Origin: Viscum album | Taxonomy: Eukaryota > Streptophyta > Magnoliopsida > Santalales > Viscaceae | Direction of reading: 5' to 3' | Length of the DNA: 64,000 nt | Assembly: GCA_963277665.1 (NCBI GenBank) | Contig: OY728125.1 | Span: 1,712,332,889-1,712,396,888, forward strand | In this document: positions 57,356 to 64,000 of the stretch, piece after piece | Numbering within the stretch: the first letter of the stretch is position 1 | How the letters are laid out: every line of letters begins with the position of its first letter | Notes under the pieces: generated by a model | Databases searched by the model: none | Told to the model about the DNA's origin: nothing | The model's input: the letters and a program-made list of their open reading frames with translations, nothing else | Program-made: the position numbers and the translations under genes

Positions 57356-58369
57356 CCTAAAAGAAACAAATGCAACACTGTCAAAATATTATAACTAGTG
57401 AGATGAAAAGGTTTAGCTGACTTAAGAAAACATTTAAAGACATGCATGCAATCAGTGTTTTCGGGCACTAAGTCGGAAACCAGCAGTCAGGGTCCTGGTG
57501 TATGGATACATCGGCTTCCCTCACCAACACTGGACTCCCTGAACTGAAAACCACACATAGTACCATTAACAGAATTGATTCATATAAATGAATGATCAGT
57601 GTCCTAAGTTTTGCGGTAGAACTGAGGCCAACAATTCCAATTTGTCGCGACCCGTCCCCTGGGACCCGTATCGTGACAACCCCAACCCCGCCTTCCTTAG
57701 GCTAGGGGCTGGCGACCAACACCATTGGGGTAAATCCCTAATGTGGGAAGGCATTGAATTTATAACTGTAAAAAAACACATCAGAGTACACAACTGGAAG
57801 AAAATCTCTATGTAAAACATTATACAAAATAAGTGATGGAAAGTAAAAGCGGCCGGAAATACAAACCAAATTGGAAATTACAACTGAAAGAAAAGTAAAT
57901 AAGATACTGGGTCATCCACCGAGGTTTCTACCTGATGGTTAGGTACAGATGGCCTCCTCAGTACTCAACGTTAGTGTGTCCACTCCTTGTACCATCACGT
58001 CGAGTGGTCCACCTCCGGTTACCATTCAGTCCTACTACTCTATGCCTCAGTCAGCGTTGTCTGTCGTCTACAACCGACACAGCGAGGTGCGGGGATATCC
58101 CATGTAGGGTTGACTATAATGATACTCAGTAAATACCACGAGACCCTCATGGTCTCAAAAATTCCAACAATTATAAACCACAATGTAGGAAAACTACAGA
58201 TAACCATTACATGTTATATTCCCATACATATACCTAAGTCATCTAGTAAACCATCTCAATCATGAGGAAAACACAGAAGTCATTGACTCATCTCAAAACT
58301 AGGATTTTATTCAAGGGGTGGTAACATGTAACACTCTCAGTCAAACTATCAAAAACTCGAATGTTGGTG

Positions 58370-58650
58370 TACTCTTCCTCTATAGAGTACTATGGGCATG
58401 CCGCATCATAGAGAGGTGCTTCCCACTATCTTGGACTGCTATGGTTCTCCTCCTGTCGAGTACTGTTGGTCTACTCTGTCACACAGAGGTGGTCCCCACT
58501 GTGGGTCTGCCGCTCATACAGAGATGCTCCCCTTCATAGCTTACTGAGATACTCTTACTGTCGGGTACTGTTGGTCTGCCGCATAACATAGTGGTGCTCC
58601 GCACTATGGGTCTACTGCGTCACACAGAGGTGCTCCCCACTGGGTTAGTA
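58370..58650 (-). repeat. Tandem repeat in the right LTR of element 5
   Basis: CACACAGAGGTG(G/C)TCCCCACTGTGGG-type units are at about 58401, 58478, 58511, 58577 and 58617. The same units are in the left LTR (52020-52300). The array lies 0.73-1.0 kb from the U5 edge at 57643. Confidence 0.72.
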
Positions 58651-59049
58651 GAAACACTCTGAGTCGAAAGGTCAGCAGTAGTCAGGTATCAGCAAGCTAC
58701 TAGGTCTCCATACTCTGCTCACTCTTATCTGAGAGGATCTGATCGATGAGCTACTGGTCGATAATCCAACTTCGTTGAAGTCCCATGTAGATGTATCTCA
58801 ATGTTATACCTCATAATATGGATCTCAATGTAACAGAAAGCGCGTCATTCGGACACATAGTCTATGAATTATTGGCATTTCCGTTATAGGGGCCCAGTTA
58901 AATTTTTAGGTTCAAACCAACCTGACCATACCCCAACTATGTGAAAAAATCATGTAGGGTATTCCAAAAGAACTTTCTTGCTCTATTATTTCCATCATCG
59001 CAGACGGTTCAGCAATTGGACAGTCGTAGTCCATGTAATGGGCAAAAAG

Positions 59050-59830
59050 GTGTGTTCAGGTCAAATGGTTTCGGACTGGGGTCCGACACGTTCTGTGGTT
59101 CTGACCCGGTCTGTGGGTCTCACCTTGCCAAAGGGGGCGGCCCGGCCCAAGGGAGCGGCCCGGCCCGAGGGTGGCCAGCTCGTCCAGGCCGAGGGTGGCC
59201 CGACCCGAGGGGGAGGCCCGCGTGGCCATCTTGCGGCCAGCATGGCCTGGCCGGCCAGCAGCTGGTGGCTCCCAAAAGGGCCCTCCCTAGCCGTGAGTTG
59301 GGGGGTGGGGATGGGGGTGCCCCCCTGAAATTTGAACAGAACTAGTGGTAGGCATCGGTTCAGTATCCCCCGGGACCCCAGGGGTCCCGCCTTGTCTAGC
59401 TGAACGAATAGCCAGCCAGTTCTGCACCGTCGGCCGACGCCGAAAGCTCCTTCTCCTCCACCACGGACCATCATGGCCGCGGCTCACCTCCACGATGTGG
59501 CGTGATGACGCCACGCCACCTCCATCGTGGCACGGTATGGCCAAGACCCCCTGCTCCTCCGCACGGGGCGACGGCGCCACGCCACCTCCGATGTGGCCCA
59601 ACCTGGTCGTGGACCCCTGCACCTCCATGCGGAACGACGGTGTCATGCCCTTACAGCGACCTGGTGGCATTGCTCTGCTGGTTCCTTCATGGCCGGATTT
59701 CTTCACGGCTGGTTTCCTTTGCGGTCAGCTTGACACCGGCTGCCGTTGCTCTGCCTCCGTCATCAACAAACGAGAACAATAACGGGGAGGGTCGGGCCGT
59801 GTTCATGCGGTCCGAGCTATCCTTGTTATG
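59050..59830. other. GC-rich island inside the right LTR of element 5
   Basis: It matches 52690-53400, with GGCCCGGCCC and GAGGGTGGCC words. The 14-G run of the left copy is reduced to shorter G tracts near 59296-59310. The GC content is far above the rest of the window. No conserved protein is encoded. Confidence 0.75.
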
Positions 59831-60814
59831 GTGATATCAATCAGAAATTCAAATTCCATAATTCAAATGACGTAGAACGGGAACAAAATCAACTCATATC
59901 CCCAGCCTCGTATGACGATGATCGTCGACGAATCGCAGAAAGGAAGTGTCGATTCATCAATCTCGGAAAAGGAAGTGGATGTCTCTCATTGGAGGATGAG
60001 CATTAGGAGGTGACAAAGTTGAAGACGGTGTTCTTCACGATCGAATCCTTCTCTTTTGGCACGGTTGAAGATCAATGAAGGTGTTCGTCGTTGTTTTTTA
60101 GAGGTAGAGGCATTCTTCATTGCCCTTCGAACTCCTCTCCCAAATGGTCCACCAAATGAATGTGCAAACAAAAATAATGGGTTAATATAACCCATTAATT
60201 AATTGTTGGCCAAAATAATAAAAAGATTTCAAATCAATTAAATGTTGAAGCTTAACAAAAAATGATGTGGGTTGGAATAAAATTAATTAAATGAAGTTGA
60301 AGAGTTTTCTCCTCTTCAATTGGGGGTTCCAAGAATTAAAAGACAGGGTGGTCCCCACCTTAATTATCCTCCCAAGAGAAGTTATGCTCGGGTGGGACCC
60401 ACCACCATAACCTCCCATGGGAGGTTAGGGTGTGGTGGCCCCCACCACTAACCACCTCTTGGAGGTTTTAACCACCTAAAAATTAAAAATAAGCTAACAC
60501 TTATTTTTATTTAACATTATTAAAAAACCCCAAAATCTAACTTCCATTCTTGACCATCAACCATCGAGGTGAAAGCCTTCTTAAGAGAATACTGGCACTG
60601 CGAGTTCAACGGTGCCCTCAGATTTCAGTTCCATGAACATGTTCAAAAGTTGAAAAAATCACGCTCATACTTTTACTAAACGTACCTAAAAAACATTAGA
60701 AATTGATTCCTGGCACACCGGGTCTCAGAATCAAGCGCTGTAAATTTTCACACACTTGTAATATTCCCATTTATTTAAGAAAAACTTTTCCATGGAAATT
60801 TCTAGGTCTTTACA

Positions 60815-62271
60815 CATGGAACATTTCCTAAATGTGATCAAAAACATGTATCATATCATCCACAATTGATGCATCAGTCTCATGATCAACATAATCAAAA
60901 TACCCAATATGTTTACCAATTAAACATTAGGGATCAAACATTCCATGAAAAAATTACTTAAAAGGACTTACATCCACCACCTCTTTGTCCCTCATTGACA
61001 TTCGACCAAGAATGTAAAAATTATACATTGATTTTCCCCATTGGCATTCTAATGCCAACACTTCCTACGCATTTTATTTCTCCACATACCTACCTCTGAT
61101 ACATTTTTTCCCACTATTGGAGTTTTGGTAACACTTCTTATTTTTTGAAACTCGTTCGCCTTCGTATTCATCAACATTTGGTTCAAACAGAGTACCTCAT
61201 CCATAAATTGTTGATGGAATGCCTTCAACCATCGAGCTCCACATATACTACTTCATTAGCATTACATCTAAGATGCCCCATATATAGGCTAAACACATTA
61301 TAGAATCAAAGCATAATTCCAGATCATTCTCCGCATACTCCAGATGATATCAATGCTTGGTACATGATCGTCACTAATTAAAAGACTCCTAATAAGATGT
61401 TAGTGTACACCATAATGACTCTTCTATCACCGATGATAACTCCAACTATGGAAACACCATAATCTGTTGAAATTATTGATCTTCCATTCCCAACACATCT
61501 AAACACACTGATCCATAACCTGAAATAACCGTATACAACCTACCATTGATTTATCAAAATAGGGAATTCTCACTACCTGAACCACCCACATGTAGTTATA
61601 AATAAATAACTCAAGGGATTATAATTTCACAGTATTAACACAATTAATAAGATTAATTTACATAAAAATAGACCATGTCTTTCCCCCCTTTTCCCACCAC
61701 ATGGTCATAAGAGAGGAAATATCTCTACTATTAACCATCTTAAATCATGGTTCAGGTTAACAAGCGTCAACACATTCTCATTAAACATTTATTTCTCATT
61801 TAGATACCCAAATATTTTTATCTTTAATCATTTTAAATTCATTATCAATTATATAGTAGGAACCCTTTTCAATTCAATTGCACAAGAAATTAAAATATTT
61901 TAAATTCAATAACATACCCATAACCCATTCTCTCATGTATTTCTAAAATGATTAGAGTCAAAAAAATAATCTTGAGTGGATAGTATTATGCATGTAAACT
62001 CATATCTCATACCATACTAATCAATGATCCATTTATCATAAAATATTAGAAAAAACAATCACATAACAACAAAGGTTCATCACCCAAGGTGAAATAATAT
62101 TCATCACTAAGAAAAAACAACAATAACAATAATCACCAGAGTTTCACTTGGGTTCTCCACATAAAATAGTTAGATAATCCCATGACTGAACTAATAACCA
62201 TGTCCTCTCTCTTCATAGTCTCCAATCTCTATTTTCCTAATAGAAATAAAAAATCAAGAAGAAATAAAATT
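60815..62271 (-). other. Interior remnant of element 7 (gag/leader side), unrecognised
   Basis: If elements 5 and 7 are nested as proposed, this 1.46 kb is the 5' interior of element 7, continuing 51121-51293 after element 5 is removed. It has no long frame and no clear Gag or zinc motif. It is AT-rich with many stops. Confidence 0.4.
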
Positions 62272-62284
62272 GTATCTGATGCCA
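62272..62284 (-). other. Primer-binding site of element 7
   Basis: The plus strand reads TGTATCTGATGCCA, so the minus strand is TGGCATCAGATACA. The plant initiator tRNA-Met PBS is TGGTATCAGAGC; one mismatch in the first ten bases. CTTTTTAACC follows on the plus side, where CTTGTAACACC is usual at the start of a Tekay LTR. Orientation is minus. Confidence 0.68.
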
Positions 62285-62942
62285 CTTTTTAACCTCCTAT
62301 CCCGAGTGCCACACATCGGTGCACTGAACCAATCGGTTGCATGCCCTTGTGTGAATCACCCATTAAACCAGAGGATGTTGAATAGTTTTGAGGGTGTATT
62401 ATCAATCATGGGGAGTATGTACACAATATTTTAATCAGTGGAATACAATAGATGAAATAAATAAGAATAATCAACTAAATAACCAAAAATACCAATCTCT
62501 TATGATAACCATAACATTATGGACAATATCAAAAATGAACAACATATATGTCATACTAAGTATGTGCCATGTGTTAATAGGAAAATCTCAAAATAAATTA
62601 AGGCACTTAAAACTACTCCATGTGTGTCCCAACACTAATTCTGGTTCCCTCATCATGCCCCATCCCAATTATCCCTCAATCAAAGATACATTTCCATTAA
62701 CCATTCCAACAAAAAATTCTATTTATGTACTGATTGGGTATCCCATGTTGGGTGTGAATACCACTCAGTACGCCATCACCATTGGTGTATAAAACAATAT
62801 CTATTAAAATAATAATCTATGTTTTTGTGTAAGAAAATAGTTAAAATTTATTAGTAAACTGTTATTACATTATCAATTAAAATTTATTTAAGCACATCAA
62901 CATGTGGGTTCCCATAGACATGCATACCTATATACTCACATC

Positions 62943-63105
62943 GTCTCATACCGAAGCCCGATGTATTTCATGGTGATATCATATCACAATACCTACTTCA
63001 CCTTTTATCGAGGCTTGATGTATTTTCAGAAGATATCATATCTCAATATCTTCTTCAACTCATGACAAAGACCGGTGTATTCCTAAATGAGGTCATATCT
63101 CAAAA
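62943..63105 (-). repeat. Tandem repeat of about 60 bp in the LTR of element 7
   Basis: Three units share (A/T)C(C/G)(A/G)AG(G/C)C(T/C)(T/C)GATGTATT followed by GATATCATATC(A/T)CAAT or GGTCATATCTCAAA. They start at about 62955, 63010 and 63067. Units have diverged. Confidence 0.65.
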
Positions 63106-63136
63106 TTCCATTCATACCATTTTTAAAATCATTATC

Positions 63137-63400
63137 GAATTCTCATGGTACCATTAATTCATCACATAATATAATGACCATGTTCCAATTATTTAATTCA
63201 AAATTGAATACCCTTGTTTCCATTAATACTTTTCACATTAAAATACCCATTTTCCCATTCATAAAACAAAGTAGAATGACCATGTTACCATTCTTAACAC
63301 ACAATAGAATGGCCATGTCCCCATTTTTATTTCACAACTGAATGACCTTGTTACCATTAATAACATCACAATTGAATTCCTATGTTACCATTCATCAATA
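63137..63400 (-). repeat. Tandem repeat of 33-35 bp in the LTR of element 7, about eight copies
   Basis: Copies start with GAATGACC, GAATACCC or similar at 63137, 63172, 63206, 63240, 63274, 63307, 63340 and 63374. The core is GAATGACCATGTTACCATT followed by an AT-rich half with CACA. Spacings are 33-35. The 84-codon frame at 63087-63341 is a by-product of the repeat. Confidence 0.8.
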
Positions 63401-64000
63401 CATAAATAATTAAATATTTATTATCCATAATATTTCCATTATAAATTCAACAATTAGTTTAACACAAAATTTTCATTAGTCAGCACAACGACTAACAAAT
63501 CAAATAAATAACATTAAGTAATTAAACAATTACTTAATCACTATAATTTCTTAATTTAATTTAACAATTAGATAATCAAATAAATAATATTAATTAAATC
63601 AACAATTAACTAATCACATAAAATACATTAATTAATTAAAAAACTAATTAATCACTTTAATTATTTTTTCAGTCCAACAATTTACTAAAAACATGAGTAA
63701 CATAATGTAATTTTTCAATTAATTATTGTCATAAAAAAATTAAATATTTCAAAAATTAATTAATCATTTCAATTTTATTTGTAATTTAAACAATTAAATA
63801 ATCACACAACGTTCATTACAAATTCAATAATTAATTTATGACATAAATCTATTTAATTTGTTGCCGAAATAACTAATCAAATAAATACCCTTAATTAATT
63901 CATTAAATAATTAATAAAACACAATCAATTTCATTAAAAAATAAATTCCCATCAAATAATTCATCAATTAATTAAGCTAACTCATTGAATTTCAGTAACA

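Larger units (their letters stand above)
51294..60814 (-). mobile_element. Element 5: Tekay-like Ty3/gypsy element, minus strand, internal deletion
   Basis: Right to left: 5' LTR (57643-60814, 3172 bp), gag from 57355, zinc knuckle near 56500, then an abrupt join to RNase H (about 56260), integrase (about 55640-54420), PPT and 3' LTR (51294-54398, 3105 bp). Protease and RT are absent, which is why the interior is only 3.2 kb. LTR termini are TGTC...TACA. No clean TSD: CACCA before and CATGG after. I could not match the bases beside the 5' LTR (TTGGAATTGTTGGCC on the minus strand) to a usual plant PBS. Confidence 0.9.
57643..60814 (-). repeat. Right (5') LTR of element 5, 3172 bp
   Basis: It pairs with 51294-54398 from TGTCGCGACC to CTTTACA. 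Tandem repeats are at 58370-58650 and the GC-rich part at 59050-59830. Open frames on both strands there (145 codons at 59345-59782 plus, 139 codons at 59287-59706 minus) overlap each other and are not retained in the left LTR as a whole. They are composition artefacts. Confidence 0.9.
62287..64000 (-). repeat. 5' LTR of element 7, runs off the window
   Basis: Starts just after the PBS (TTTTAACCTCC; the TG is decayed) and continues to the window end, so its length is unknown but at least 1.7 kb. Two tandem-repeat tracts (62943-63105 and 63137-63400) lie 0.65-1.1 kb from this edge, as in elements 1 and 5. The 134-codon frame at 62388-62792 is in U5/R and has no motif I know. The last 600 bases are AT-rich with no feature. 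Confidence 0.55.

Noticed and set aside
59287..59834. Open frames of 110-145 codons on both strands in the GC-rich LTR part
   Set aside because: They overlap each other on opposite strands, and GC-rich DNA has few stop codons. The left-LTR copies are shorter and differently framed. No known domain.
51289..60819. CCATG/CATGG at the two ends of element 5 as a target-site duplication
   Set aside because: The two are reverse complements, not direct repeats, so they do not fit integrase duplication.
1..64000. CRISPR arrays, rRNA, tRNA, bacterial operons or host plant genes
   Set aside because: I saw no regular spacer-repeat pattern of CRISPR type, no tRNA or rRNA core sequence and no exon-like conserved frame. 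All recognised coding similarity is to LTR retrotransposons.

Overview
The window is intergenic, repeat-dense DNA from what looks like a large-genome seed plant. It is AT-rich. It contains only plant-type Ty3/gypsy LTR retrotransposons from three lineages (chromovirus/Tekay-like, Athila-like and Tat/Ogre-like), and all of them are decayed. I found no host gene, tRNA, rRNA, CRISPR array or bacterial-type feature. The species cannot be named from this sequence. Lineage calls rest on my recognition of conserved protein motifs, not on a database search.

Layout. (1) 1-2553 is AT-rich with nothing recognisable. (2) 2559-12459 is element 1, a plus-strand Tekay-like element. It has 1.93 and 1.95 kb LTRs, an AAATG target-site duplication (TSD), a primer-binding site (PBS), a polypurine tract (PPT) and a full gag-PR-RT-RH-IN order broken by about 31 stop codons. 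(3) 12465-15569 is AT-rich with one weak PBS-like site. (4) 15570-25601 is element 2, a minus-strand Athila-like element with 1.5 kb LTRs. (5) About 25602-40200 is element 3, a plus-strand Tat/Ogre-like element. A probable long 5' LTR ends near 31290, and gag, PR, RT, RH and IN follow at 33.3-39.7 kb. A conserved-looking hairpin sits at 40132-40172, and no 3' LTR was found. (6) 40173-44904 is AT-rich and carries one LTR/polypurine junction of an older minus-strand element (element 6). (7) 44905-50916 is element 4, a short Athila-type derivative with a complete LTR pair and almost no coding capacity. (8) 51294-60814 is element 5, a minus-strand Tekay-like element with 3.1 kb GC-rich LTRs and an internal deletion of PR and RT. 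It appears to be nested in element 7, whose PPT edge is near 51120 and whose PBS and 5' LTR lie near 62272-64000.

No gene network operates here. The elements share the standard retrotransposon cycle: LTR promoter, tRNA-primed reverse transcription, Gag particle, integrase insertion. Every copy has lost it through stops, frameshifts, deletions or missing catalytic residues. The most informative signals are a strong excess of TAG (23 of 31) among the stops in element 1, which suggests deamination of methylated cytosine at former CAG (CHG) and CGA (CG) codons; tandem minisatellites at a similar place in three separate Tekay-type LTRs; a dispersed 15-bp palindrome in the leader and LTRs of element 1; and the nested insertion order on the right side.
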